From assembly GCA_947502145.1 (NCBI GenBank), contig CANMYO010000001.1:1-64000 (forward strand): DNA of 64,000 nt. Direction: 5' to 3'. The position numbers and the translations under genes are program-made. The DNA comes from an uncultured Paracoccaceae bacterium. GTDB taxonomy: Bacteria; Pseudomonadota; Alphaproteobacteria; Rhodobacterales; Rhodobacteraceae. The notes under the pieces are model-generated. The model was given only the letters and a program-made list of their open reading frames with translations, made no database searches and had not been told where the DNA came from. Within the stretch, counting starts at the first letter, position 1. Each line of letters starts with the position of its first letter. Below, piece after piece: positions 34,294-42,710 of this stretch.

Positions 34294-35670
34294 TTGACCG
34301 TTTTAGATTCCACTACTGCACCGCTTGCCCGGCCAGACCGCCCTGATCTTGGGCACATCCCCGGGCCGCGCAGAATTCCCTTGATCGGGAAAACGATCAG
34401 TTTCGGGCTTGACCCTTATGGCACCTATTTTGATCAGGTCGCCCGCTTTGGCGACGTCTTTCGCCTGACTGTATTCGGCGAAACATGGGTCGTCCTTGCC
34501 GGGCCGGACGCGCTTGCGCATGTTTATCTGAACCGCGAGAATATCTTTTCGGCGCAGAACGGGCTGCGGGCCTTTGCGCCGCTGTTTTCGGGCGGATTGC
34601 TGCACCGGGACGACCTTGACCACCGCGCCCACCGCCGTGTGATGCAGGCTGCATTCCGCGCCCCGGCCTTGCAGAACTACCTTGATCTGATGAATGGTGA
34701 AATTGCCCGGTTGCTGGACGATTGGCCAACTGGCGCCAAGATCAAGTTCGCGGCGCGCGTCAAGGACCTTACCCTGCGCCTTGGGGCGCATGTTTTCATG
34801 GGGATCACGGATGCTACCGAGGTTGCCCGCATCAATGCCGCCTTTGTCCAGGAGGTCGCGGCGACAGGCGCGCTGATCCGCAAACCGCTCCCATTTACCA
34901 AGATGGGGCGCGGCGTTGCGGCCCGTGCGGCCCTTGCGGATGATTTCAGGCGCTTGATTAACACGCGCAAAGCCACGGGCGGCACGGATTTCTTTTCGGA
35001 GTTGTGCGTCGCGCAGGACGAAGACGGGCATGGCTGGTCCGATCAGGACATTACTGATCATTTCAACTTTCTGCTGGTGGCCGCCCATGATGCCGTCACA
35101 GGGGCATTGACGGCGATGATCTGGGCGCTTGCGCAGGACAAGGACCTGCAAGACCGCGTTTACTGCGAGATCATCGGGCTGGGTGGCGGGCCGCTGCGCT
35201 ATGACGATCTTGGCAAGCTGAACCTGACGGACAGGGTTTATCGCGAGGCGCTGCGCCGTTTCGCGCCCTCTGCCTTCACCGCCCGTACGGTGATGGCGGA
35301 TACAGAGTGGCGGGGTCACCGGCTGCCACGCGGCACGAATGTTGTCATTTGCCCTGGTCCGGTGATGATGACACCTGAAATTTTCCCCGATCCTGACCGG
35401 TTTGATCCGGATCGCTTCACCGCTGCGCGGGATGAAGACAGCAGACATAAATTCGCGTGGTCGCCCTTTGGCGGCGGTGCGCATAAATGCATCGGCCTGC
35501 ATTTCTCGGCGATACAAGTGAAAGCCTTTGTGGTCCAGTTCCTGCAGCGCTTTGCGGTCGAGATGGACCCCGCTGACCGCCCGACGTGGCGGGATATTCC
35601 CACGCCGATTCCGACCAACGGCTTGCCAGTGACGCTTTGCCCGCGCCAAGGTGCCGCAAAAACGCCATGA
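34294..35670 (+). CDS. Cytochrome P450
   Basis: A 458-residue P450 monooxygenase without a membrane anchor. The heme-binding loop is FGGGAHKCIGLHF (Cys ligand about residue 407), the K-helix ExxR is REALRRF, and the oxygen-activating I-helix reads LLVAAHDAVTGAL, with His-Asp in place of the more common Gly-Glu/Asp. The proline-rich start HIPGPRRIPLIGKT is normal. It uses electrons from ferredoxin partners not encoded nearby. The TTG at 34294 was chosen because GGAAAG lies 7 bp upstream; an earlier TTG at 34240 falls inside the palindrome. It opens the eight-gene operon. The overall look is closest to P450s that act on isoprenoid or sterol-like substrates, but this is an impression. Confidence 0.88.
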   Translation: MTVLDSTTAPLARPDRPDLGHIPGPRRIPLIGKTISFGLDPYGTYFDQVARFGDVFRLTVFGETWVVLAGPDALAHVYLNRENIFSAQNGLRAFAPLFSGGLLHRDDLDHRAHRRVMQAAFRAPALQNYLDLMNGEIARLLDDWPTGAKIKFAARVKDLTLRLGAHVFMGITDATEVARINAAFVQEVAATGALIRKPLPFTKMGRGVAARAALADDFRRLINTRKATGGTDFFSELCVAQDEDGHGWSDQDITDHFNFLLVAAHDAVTGALTAMIWALAQDKDLQDRVYCEIIGLGGGPLRYDDLGKLNLTDRVYREALRRFAPSAFTARTVMADTEWRGHRLPRGTNVVICPGPVMMTPEIFPDPDRFDPDRFTAARDEDSRHKFAWSPFGGGAHKCIGLHFSAIQVKAFVVQFLQRFAVEMDPADRPTWRDIPTPIPTNGLPVTLCPRQGAAKTP

Positions 35671-35734
35671 CCGGGTCGTGTTTCATCTGCATGCGGTGGC
35701 TGGACGTACCTACGCAATTGAACGGATCAGGCCT

Positions 35735-37000
35735 GTGACCATTCCCACCCATGTTCAAACGATGCTGAAACGGATGCGCGCGAAATTCACGCCGGAAAAG
35801 CTGCGGGCGCAGATGGCAGCGAGGGACGCCCCGTTTCGCACCTTGCGCCCCGTGCGCAAGGCCACTGCAAAAAGTGTGCTCAACTATTGGGAACGGCTGA
35901 TCGGACCGGCGACGACCGCTGATCGCGATCTAATCGCTGATCCCGATAGCCTGCGCGCCGCCGAAGATTATTCGGGCAACATTGAAAACTACATCGGCAC
36001 GGTCAAGGTGCCGGTAGGCGTCATCGGGCCCCTGCGCGTCAATGGCATCAACGCCACGGGCGATTATCACGTCCCGCTTGCGACAACCGAAGCAGCGCTT
36101 GTTGCCTCCTACGGGCGCGGCGCGTTTGCTGCGACCAAGGCGGGCGGGATCAGCACGGCAGTCCTTTATGAAGGCGTCATTCGCACGCCCGCGTTCACGT
36201 TTGATGGCATCCTGAACGCGGGGCTGTTTGTCGAATGGGTCGCCAACAATGTCGAAACCTTGCGTGTTGCCGCAGAAGCCACCACGCGACATGGGAAACT
36301 GACGTCGATTGAGCCGGTGATCGACAATGACGTCGTATTTCTGATTTGCCGCTACACCACGGGTGACGCATCGGGGCAGAACATGGTGACGATTGCGACC
36401 CATGCCCTGTGCGAGAAGATCGTTGCGGATTGCACGGTGCCGATCAAACGCTGGTATATCGAAGGCAACTTTTCGGGTGACAAGAAGGCCTCTGCGTTGG
36501 GGCTGATGACGGGCCGGGGCCGCAAGGTCAGCGCATCGGTCGTGTTACCTGCCGCGATTGTCGGCAAAATCCTGGGCACCACAGCGCATGACATGCTGGC
36601 CTACGGGCGCATCGCGGATCTGGGGGCCAAGCTGTCGGGCCAGATGGGCGCGCAGGCGCATTATGCCAATGCGCTTGCCGCGCTTTACATCGCCACGGGT
36701 CAGGATGCTGCCTGTGTCGCTGAAAGTGCGATGGGTTTCACCCGGATGGAGGCCCGGGGCGATGATCTGTTCTGTTCAGTCACGATGCCCAATATTCTTG
36801 TTGGATCAGTTGGCGGCGGCACCAGCCTTGCCAGCCAAAGCGCGGGGCTGAACATTCTCGGGCTTAAGGGTGCGGGCAACGGGGCCGCGTTGGCCGAAGT
36901 GACCGCGGCCCTGTGTCTGTGCGGCGAGATTTCGATCGTTGCGGCCATTGCTGCGGGGGATTTCACCCGCGCCCATGAAAACCTGGCACGGTTGCGATGA
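35735..37000 (+). CDS. Hydroxymethylglutaryl-CoA reductase, class I-like
   Basis: A protein of about 421 residues matching the catalytic part of HMG-CoA reductase, which makes mevalonate from HMG-CoA with NADPH. All four catalytic residues are visible: Glu in PLATTEAALVAS (about 119), Lys in GNFSGDKKAS (about 250), Asp in IATGQDAA (about 324) and His in DFTRAHENLAR (about 414). The NADPH-binding GDASGQNM and VTMPNILVGSVGGGTSL are also present, which places it with class I rather than class II. The start is uncertain: GTG at 35735 has AGG just upstream, while a GTG at 35651 would overlap the P450 end. Free-living Rhodobacteraceae generally use the MEP pathway, so a lone reductase here is odd. 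Its stop overlaps the next start by 4 bp. Confidence 0.88.
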   Translation: MTIPTHVQTMLKRMRAKFTPEKLRAQMAARDAPFRTLRPVRKATAKSVLNYWERLIGPATTADRDLIADPDSLRAAEDYSGNIENYIGTVKVPVGVIGPLRVNGINATGDYHVPLATTEAALVASYGRGAFAATKAGGISTAVLYEGVIRTPAFTFDGILNAGLFVEWVANNVETLRVAAEATTRHGKLTSIEPVIDNDVVFLICRYTTGDASGQNMVTIATHALCEKIVADCTVPIKRWYIEGNFSGDKKASALGLMTGRGRKVSASVVLPAAIVGKILGTTAHDMLAYGRIADLGAKLSGQMGAQAHYANALAALYIATGQDAACVAESAMGFTRMEARGDDLFCSVTMPNILVGSVGGGTSLASQSAGLNILGLKGAGNGAALAEVTAALCLCGEISIVAAIAAGDFTRAHENLARLR

Positions 37001-37908
37001 CCCTCGCGCAGCGCCTTTGGAGCTATCAGGCCGAACGGTTCCCGCTGGTCAAGACCGCGCCGCTTCTGGCGTGCTTTTCCGCAGCTTCCATTACCGTGTC
37101 GGCGGTCATGGCAGATCGTCCGGTTCCGGGCCTGACCGCCTATCTTATCGGGTTCTTGCTGGTGTTCATGTTGTTCTTTCAGCTGCGCGTCGCGGATGAG
37201 GTAAAGGACGCCGCGGATGATGCCAAATACCGCCCCGAACGCCCGATCCCACGCGGGCTTGTGACACTTCGGCTGATTGTGTCGCTTGGGATCGTGACGG
37301 TGCCACTGTGTTTCATTGCGGCGCTGATCCACGGTGCGGGGCTGGTCTGGTTGCTTGGGCTCACCTGGGTCTGGCTGGCCGCGATGACGGTCGAATTCGG
37401 CGTCCCTGCATGGCTGAAGGCCCGCCCGGTCCTTTACTTGCTGTCGCATATGGCCATCATGCCGCTGATCGACCTTTTGCTGACCGGGATCGAATGGTTG
37501 CCCCACGGCTCTGCCGCACCGGCACTGTGGCTGTTCATCGCCCTGTCATTTTCAAACGGCTGTGTGTTGGAGATCGGGCGCAAACTATGGGCACCCGAAA
37601 ATGAACGCACCGGTGTTGATACCTATTCCGGCCTGTGGGGGCCACATCGCGCTGCGGGCGTCTGGACAGTATTTGTCGCCATCTCTGCCCTGCTTTTGGT
37701 CGGTGTTGGCATTGCAACGGGATTTACGGTGGCCTTTGTGGTGATTGCGGCCGCTGGACTGGCAATCTGTCATGCCGCGGCGCGCGGATATGTCACCGCC
37801 CCCACCCCCAAAGCCCAGGAGCGGATGGATATGCTTGCGGGGCTTTGGGTTTTTGGCTGCTATGCGACAGCCGGTTTCCTGCCGCTCGCGCTGGGAGGGA
37901 TGCCATGA
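36997..37908 (+). CDS. UbiA-family prenyltransferase
   Basis: A 303-residue membrane protein with eight or so helices, of the UbiA superfamily, which transfers prenyl groups from prenyl diphosphates to aromatic or other acceptors. The first aspartate-rich motif is RVADEVKDAADDAKYRPERPIPRG, between the second and third helices. The second is less typical, EIGRKLWAPENERTGVDTYSGLWG, without the full DxxxD pattern of UbiA itself, so the acceptor or product may be unusual. Its ATG overlaps the HMG-CoA reductase stop by 4 bp and its stop overlaps the next start by 4 bp. It gives the operon an isoprenoid character. Confidence 0.75.
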   Translation: MTLAQRLWSYQAERFPLVKTAPLLACFSAASITVSAVMADRPVPGLTAYLIGFLLVFMLFFQLRVADEVKDAADDAKYRPERPIPRGLVTLRLIVSLGIVTVPLCFIAALIHGAGLVWLLGLTWVWLAAMTVEFGVPAWLKARPVLYLLSHMAIMPLIDLLLTGIEWLPHGSAAPALWLFIALSFSNGCVLEIGRKLWAPENERTGVDTYSGLWGPHRAAGVWTVFVAISALLLVGVGIATGFTVAFVVIAAAGLAICHAAARGYVTAPTPKAQERMDMLAGLWVFGCYATAGFLPLALGGMP

Positions 37909-40304
37909 TCCTGTTTGACAATACCGACCCGGAACAGGCTGGTGGCAAAGGCGCTACGCTTGCCCGGCTGGCCGAACAGGGCTTTCATCCGCCCGCCTCA
38001 TTTGTGATCAGCGCTGATGCGTTTGAGGACGGCACAGCACGGGACGGGCTGGACGCGGCTGTCAGCAAGGCGCTGAAATCCATCGGACCGGGCCCTTATG
38101 CCGTGCGCTCTTCTGGCCATGCCGAAGACGGCGCAGAGCATAGCCACGCAGGCCAGTTTGACACATACCTGAACGTTGCTGCTGATGCTGTCATGGCGGC
38201 CGCGGCAAAGGTCTGGGCCTCTGGCTTTGGCGAAACCGTCACGACCTACCGCGCTGTGGCATCCGGTGGCGATGCGGCGGCCCCTGCCATTGTTGTCCAG
38301 CAGATGATCGACGCCCGCGTATCCGGTGTCGCCTTTAGCGCGGACCCTGTCAGCGGATGGCGCGACCGCGTGGTGATTTCGGCGGTTGAAGGTCTGGGCG
38401 ATGCATTGGTCAGCGGCGAAGTTGACGGCCAGAGCTGGATTGTCGCGGAGACGGTGTTGGCCCCGCAGGACCCGATCCTGACGCAGGAAGAGGTCGCCCG
38501 TATCGCCGAAATGGCGCGCAAGGCGGAAACGACATTTGGCTGCCCGCAGGACATCGAATGGGCGATTGATGCGACGGGCCTGCACATTCTGCAAGCGCGC
38601 CCGATCACGACCAGACTGAAGGATCTGCCCGCGAATGACACGGCGCTGACGATATTTGACAATTCCAACATCGTGGAAAGCTATCCGGGGCTGGTGTCGC
38701 CGCTGACCTATAGTTTCGCGGTGCATGTCTATGCCCGCGTCTACCAATCCTTTGTCCGGCTTTTGGGGGTCAATGAAGCAACAATCGCAGCCAACTCCGC
38801 TGTCTTTGACAATATGCTGGGCCGGGTGGATGGGCGAGTCTATTACAACCTCGTCAATTGGTATCGCGCGCTGGCACTGTTGCCCGGTTTTTCGCTCAAC
38901 CGGGACTATATGGAAACCATGATGGGTGTCGACACGCCGATGCCCGCCGAGATCACGGACCATATCGGCCCCCCACCGGCCAAAGGGATCGCCAAGGTCA
39001 CAGAATACGCCAGACTTGTCGGTGTTGGCGTCCGGTTGATCTTTGAGGCGCTGCGCCTGCCCCGCACCCGGCGCAATTTCTATGTCCGTCTGAATGCCGC
39101 GCTGGACAGCGATCTGGATCTGAGCGCCGCCAATCCCACGCAGCTGGCCGCCGAATACCGCCGGATCGAGGCGACCCTGCTGGATCGCTGGGATGCGCCT
39201 TTGGTCAATGATTTCCTGTGCATGATCGCCTTTGGGGCCTCGCGCAACCTGCTACAGAGATGGCTTGGCGATGATGGGTTGTTGCTGCACAACGATGTGA
39301 TGATCGGGCAAGGCGATATCGTGTCCGCAGAGCCCGCCCAGCGCATCGCACGCATGGGGCGGATTGCGGCTGAACACGGGATAGCGCGCGAGCAGATGGG
39401 GACGCATCATGCGCTGGAAGCCGAACTTGCCAGCTATCTCGCCAAATTTGGTGACCGCTGCACCGAGGAGCTAAAGCTGGAGTCGATCCCCTTGACCGAG
39501 GACCCCGCGCAGCTTTTGTCCGCGATTGCGGCAAACGCCCAACGCCCGCCCGCGCAGCATACGGCCGCACCGGACCCGGATTGGGCCAGGCTTTTCCACG
39601 GCAGACCAATCAGGGCGCGACTCGCGAAATGGAGCGTCGGCTGGGCAAAATCCCGGGTGCGGGACCGCGAAAACCTGCGGTTTGAACGCACCCGGCTGTT
39701 TGGGCGTGCGCGGCAGGTCTTTCTCGCGATGGGGCGGGAATTTGCCGCGCGCGATCTTTGTGACCAGCCACGTGACATATTTTATCTGACCGTCGCGGAC
39801 ATCATCGGCGCAATCGAAGGATACGGTTTGTCACCCAACCTGCGCGGATTGATCAACTTGCGCAAAGGCGAGGATGACGCCTCTGCCAGCCGCGAAGACC
39901 CGCCCGAACGGATCGAGGTGCGCGGCCCCGCCATCTTGCCCGGCACCTCACATCAAGCCGATGAAGAGATTTGCGAAACGGGGAGGTCGCGGACCGCAAC
40001 GGGATGTTCAGCAGGCGAGGTTACCGCGACGGCGCGGATCATCCGCGACCCGCGGACCGAAAGCCTTGCGCCGGGCGAAATCCTTGTTGCCCGGCACACC
40101 GACCCGGGCTGGATCGCGGTGTTTTCCAGCGCCAGCGCCATCGTGGTCGAACGTGGATCGTTGCTGTCGCATTCCGCCATTGTCGCGCGCGAATTGGGCA
40201 TCCCATGTGTCGTTGGCCTGACCGGGGCGACGCGATGGGTTGAAGATGGCGAAATGCTGCATGTTGATGGTGCGACCGGCGTAGTGAGGAAACATGACGC
40301 ATAG
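37905..40304 (+). CDS. PEP-synthase / rifampin-phosphotransferase-like phosphotransferase
   Basis: A 799-residue protein starting at the ATG at 37905, which overlaps the UbiA stop. Residues about 1-250 are the ATP-grasp part of the PEP synthase/PPDK family (GGKGATLARLAEQGF, YAVRSSGHAEDG, DIEWAID with LHILQARPIT). The C-terminal 80 or so residues are the swivelling phosphohistidine domain, with the catalytic His in SLLSHSAIVARELGIPCVVG (about residue 756). No PEP/pyruvate barrel is recognisable; the middle is a helical domain as in rifampin phosphotransferases. Those enzymes split ATP into AMP and phosphate and pass the beta-phosphate to a hydroxyl. A role in phosphorylating a pathway alcohol is plausible. 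The substrate is unknown. Confidence 0.78.
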   Translation: MILFDNTDPEQAGGKGATLARLAEQGFHPPASFVISADAFEDGTARDGLDAAVSKALKSIGPGPYAVRSSGHAEDGAEHSHAGQFDTYLNVAADAVMAAAAKVWASGFGETVTTYRAVASGGDAAAPAIVVQQMIDARVSGVAFSADPVSGWRDRVVISAVEGLGDALVSGEVDGQSWIVAETVLAPQDPILTQEEVARIAEMARKAETTFGCPQDIEWAIDATGLHILQARPITTRLKDLPANDTALTIFDNSNIVESYPGLVSPLTYSFAVHVYARVYQSFVRLLGVNEATIAANSAVFDNMLGRVDGRVYYNLVNWYRALALLPGFSLNRDYMETMMGVDTPMPAEITDHIGPPPAKGIAKVTEYARLVGVGVRLIFEALRLPRTRRNFYVRLNAALDSDLDLSAANPTQLAAEYRRIEATLLDRWDAPLVNDFLCMIAFGASRNLLQRWLGDDGLLLHNDVMIGQGDIVSAEPAQRIARMGRIAAEHGIAREQMGTHHALEAELASYLAKFGDRCTEELKLESIPLTEDPAQLLSAIAANAQRPPAQHTAAPDPDWARLFHGRPIRARLAKWSVGWAKSRVRDRENLRFERTRLFGRARQVFLAMGREFAARDLCDQPRDIFYLTVADIIGAIEGYGLSPNLRGLINLRKGEDDASASREDPPERIEVRGPAILPGTSHQADEEICETGRSRTATGCSAGEVTATARIIRDPRTESLAPGEILVARHTDPGWIAVFSSASAIVVERGSLLSHSAIVARELGIPCVVGLTGATRWVEDGEMLHVDGATGVVRKHDA

Positions 40305-41397
40305 CTCTGAGATTGCCGGAAAGGCGCGTTTTGATCAGATCCGTTATGCGCAATTGTGGGAGGATGCGGATGTGCTTTGCGCGGCGCTGCCACAGGCGCC
40401 GGGCAAGACGCTGGTTTCAATCTGCTCGGCAGGTGACAACGCCCTGGCAATGCTGACGCTGGACCCGGCGCGGGTTGTTGTTGTCGATCTTTCCCCGGCG
40501 CAGATTGCCTGCTTGCACCTGCGCATTGGCGCCTACCGCGCCTTGTCACATCCTGAATTTTTGGAACTGATGGGGTCGCGGCCAAGCACCCGGCGCGCCG
40601 ATCTGCTGGCACGTGCCGCGACCGATCTTTCCCCTGACATCCGCGCGTTCTGGCAAGACCGGCGTGATGAGGTGATCGCGCATGGTGCTGGTGGCGTTGG
40701 CAAATTCGAACGTTATTTTCGCATCTTCCGGACGAAATTGCTGCCGCTGGTTCACAGCCGGAAAACCCGCGACGACATTTTCGTGTCACGTCCCAAAGCC
40801 GCGCGGCAGGAGTTTCTGGACAAGCGGTTCAACACTTGGCGCTGGCGGCTATTGCTGAATGTCTTCTTCTCGCGCTTCATGATGGGTCGCATGGGGCGGG
40901 ACAAGGCGTTCTTTGACCACGTGGAGGGGTCCGTCGCGCAACATGTGGCCCGGCGGATCAAACATGCGGCTGTCACCTGTGACCCGGCACTGAACCCCTA
41001 TCTGCACTGGATCATGAAAGGCACCCATGGTGACGCCCTGCCCCTGCCCTGGCGTGCGGAGCACTATGAGACGATCCGCGACCGGCTGGATCGGCTAGAC
41101 ATTCGCCTCGGCGCGTTGGAGGCCTTTGTTGATGACGGTGACACCGCGGATGGTTTCAACCTGTCTGACATTTTCGAATACATGTCGCCCGAGGTATTCG
41201 CGCAGGTTTATGGTCAGGTGCTGCAGGCGGCAAATCCGCAGGCGCGTCTGGTCTATTGGAACATGATGGCGCCTCGCAGGGTGCCACCGGCATTTGCCGC
41301 AAAGATAACAACGCTGACGGAGGAGGAGGATCGGTTGAAAGCTGTGGACAAGGCCTTCTTTTATTCCGATTTCGTGATCGAGGAATTCAAAGGGTGA
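40294..41397 (+). CDS. DUF3419 / BtaA-like S-adenosylmethionine 3-amino-3-carboxypropyl transferase
   Basis: A 367-residue protein of the DUF3419 family, best known from BtaA, which moves the 3-amino-3-carboxypropyl group of S-adenosylmethionine to diacylglycerol in betaine-lipid synthesis. The SAM-binding region is visible as LVSICSAGDNALAMLTLDPARVVVVDLSPAQIACL (about residues 42-76), preceded by the family start IRYAQLWEDADVL. Further on, NLSDIFEYMSPEVF and LVYWNMMAPRR are typical. There is no BtaB-type N-methyltransferase beside it, so betaine lipid is not the obvious product. It starts 11 bp inside the end of the phosphotransferase gene and its stop overlaps the next start. Confidence 0.82.
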   Translation: MTHSSEIAGKARFDQIRYAQLWEDADVLCAALPQAPGKTLVSICSAGDNALAMLTLDPARVVVVDLSPAQIACLHLRIGAYRALSHPEFLELMGSRPSTRRADLLARAATDLSPDIRAFWQDRRDEVIAHGAGGVGKFERYFRIFRTKLLPLVHSRKTRDDIFVSRPKAARQEFLDKRFNTWRWRLLLNVFFSRFMMGRMGRDKAFFDHVEGSVAQHVARRIKHAAVTCDPALNPYLHWIMKGTHGDALPLPWRAEHYETIRDRLDRLDIRLGALEAFVDDGDTADGFNLSDIFEYMSPEVFAQVYGQVLQAANPQARLVYWNMMAPRRVPPAFAAKITTLTEEEDRLKAVDKAFFYSDFVIEEFKG

Positions 41398-42710
41398 GCG
41401 CCCCGGTCCAGATCGCCATCGCATTTGCCTCTGTTGCGATATTGCTCGGGCTGATGGCAATGGTCAGACGGCTTGCCAGCGCGCATGAGATTTCGGCCGA
41501 GGTGCAACGCAAGCTGGTGCATATCGGCACGGGCCTTTATGCGCTGACCCTGCCCTGGCTGTTCACGGATCGCTGGCCGGTTTTCATGCTGGTCGGGCTG
41601 ACACTGGTTGTCATGGCTGTCTTGCGCCTGCCCGCACTGGCCCAAGGGGGGATCGGTGAGACGCTGCACGGCGTTGAACGGCAATCCTACGGGGACATCC
41701 TTTTGGCGCTTGCGGTTGGCACCGTGTTTCTGCTGGCTGAGGGAAATGCCATTCTTTACATCCTGCCTATTGCGACGCTGACCCTTGCGGATGCAGCGGC
41801 GGCGCTGACCGGCAGCCGCTATGGGCGGAAGTTCTTCACCATTGAGGACGGGCAAAAGTCGATCGAAGGCTCAACCGCCTTTTTCGTGATCACGCTGGTG
41901 ATTGCGATGGTCTGCCTGCTTCTTTTGTCGAATGTTTCGCGGCCCAATGTGGTCTTGCTGGCGGTGATGGTCGCTGCCTTCGGGACATTGGTCGAAGCGG
42001 ACAGCTGGCGGGGGTTTGACAACTTCTTTTTGCCCGCGGGGCTGCTGATCTTTCTACAGAGCCACATGGACAGCCCCTGGCAGGATCTGGTGGTGCTGAT
42101 GGGCATGTTCACGATTGCAATCGTGTTGTTCCTGCGCGTCGCCCCGCAGTTTGGGATCACAAAACACGCCGCCCGTGTCTACACGGTTTCAACCTTTCTG
42201 CTGATTTCTGTCACCGCCTTTCAGAACACCATTCTTCCCCTGCTGGTCTTTGTCAGCCATGCCATTGCACACCGCCTGAACCCCTGCAAAGCGCCATATC
42301 CCGCGCTGGACATCGTGGCCGGTGTCGCGCTTGCCAGTTTTGGATGGCTGGTCATCGGGCTGGTCACCGATGCAAATGCATTGATGTATTATGGTCTCAT
42401 GTCCGTTGGCCTTTGCGTTGGACTGGCTGCCGTTGGTTTGGGTCGTCTTGCGATCCGGATACGCGTCGGGGCCGCGCTGATCGTGGGTGTGGGGCTTTTG
42501 GGCCTTTACCGTATGCTGATGCGATATAATCCCGACACCGTTTGGTGGTCGGGCGATATGGGTCTGACGGGCGCGATTGTGATTGGCGTGATGATCATCG
42601 CAGGCGCAATCTGGCCTGCTGCATTTGAGACACGCCGCGCGGCGAAACTGACGCTTCTTGCACTGCTGGTGCCGGGGCTTGGCTATGGCATGAAGGTGAT
42701 GGGCGCATGA
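41394..42710 (+). CDS. Phytol/dolichol kinase-like membrane protein
   Basis: A 438-residue, very hydrophobic protein with about a dozen membrane segments, starting at a GTG that overlaps the previous stop (GTGA). The N-terminal 230 residues carry the signatures of CTP-dependent polyprenol kinases: EVQRKLVHIGTGLYALTLPWLF and TLADAAAALTGSRYGRKFFTIEDGQKSIEGSTAFF. Such kinases phosphorylate phytol, farnesol or dolichol in the membrane. The C-terminal 200 residues are additional membrane helices not needed for that activity and are not recognised. With UbiA in the same operon, it could supply or salvage a prenyl phosphate. The reaction is inferred. Confidence 0.7.
   Translation: MSAPVQIAIAFASVAILLGLMAMVRRLASAHEISAEVQRKLVHIGTGLYALTLPWLFTDRWPVFMLVGLTLVVMAVLRLPALAQGGIGETLHGVERQSYGDILLALAVGTVFLLAEGNAILYILPIATLTLADAAAALTGSRYGRKFFTIEDGQKSIEGSTAFFVITLVIAMVCLLLLSNVSRPNVVLLAVMVAAFGTLVEADSWRGFDNFFLPAGLLIFLQSHMDSPWQDLVVLMGMFTIAIVLFLRVAPQFGITKHAARVYTVSTFLLISVTAFQNTILPLLVFVSHAIAHRLNPCKAPYPALDIVAGVALASFGWLVIGLVTDANALMYYGLMSVGLCVGLAAVGLGRLAIRIRVGAALIVGVGLLGLYRMLMRYNPDTVWWSGDMGLTGAIVIGVMIIAGAIWPAAFETRRAAKLTLLALLVPGLGYGMKVMGA

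Noticed and set aside
34303-35649. Minus-strand frame of 448 codons opposite the P450
   Set aside because: Shadow frame; the plus strand has complete P450 motifs and good coupling to the next gene.
37635-37904. N-terminal extension of the phosphotransferase gene
   Set aside because: It runs through the UbiA gene in another frame; the ATG at 37905 gives the family start and a 4-bp overlap.
41256-41393. N-terminal extension of the kinase-like gene
   Set aside because: It overlaps the BtaA-like gene and gives no membrane start; the GTG at 41394 overlaps the stop as in the rest of the operon.
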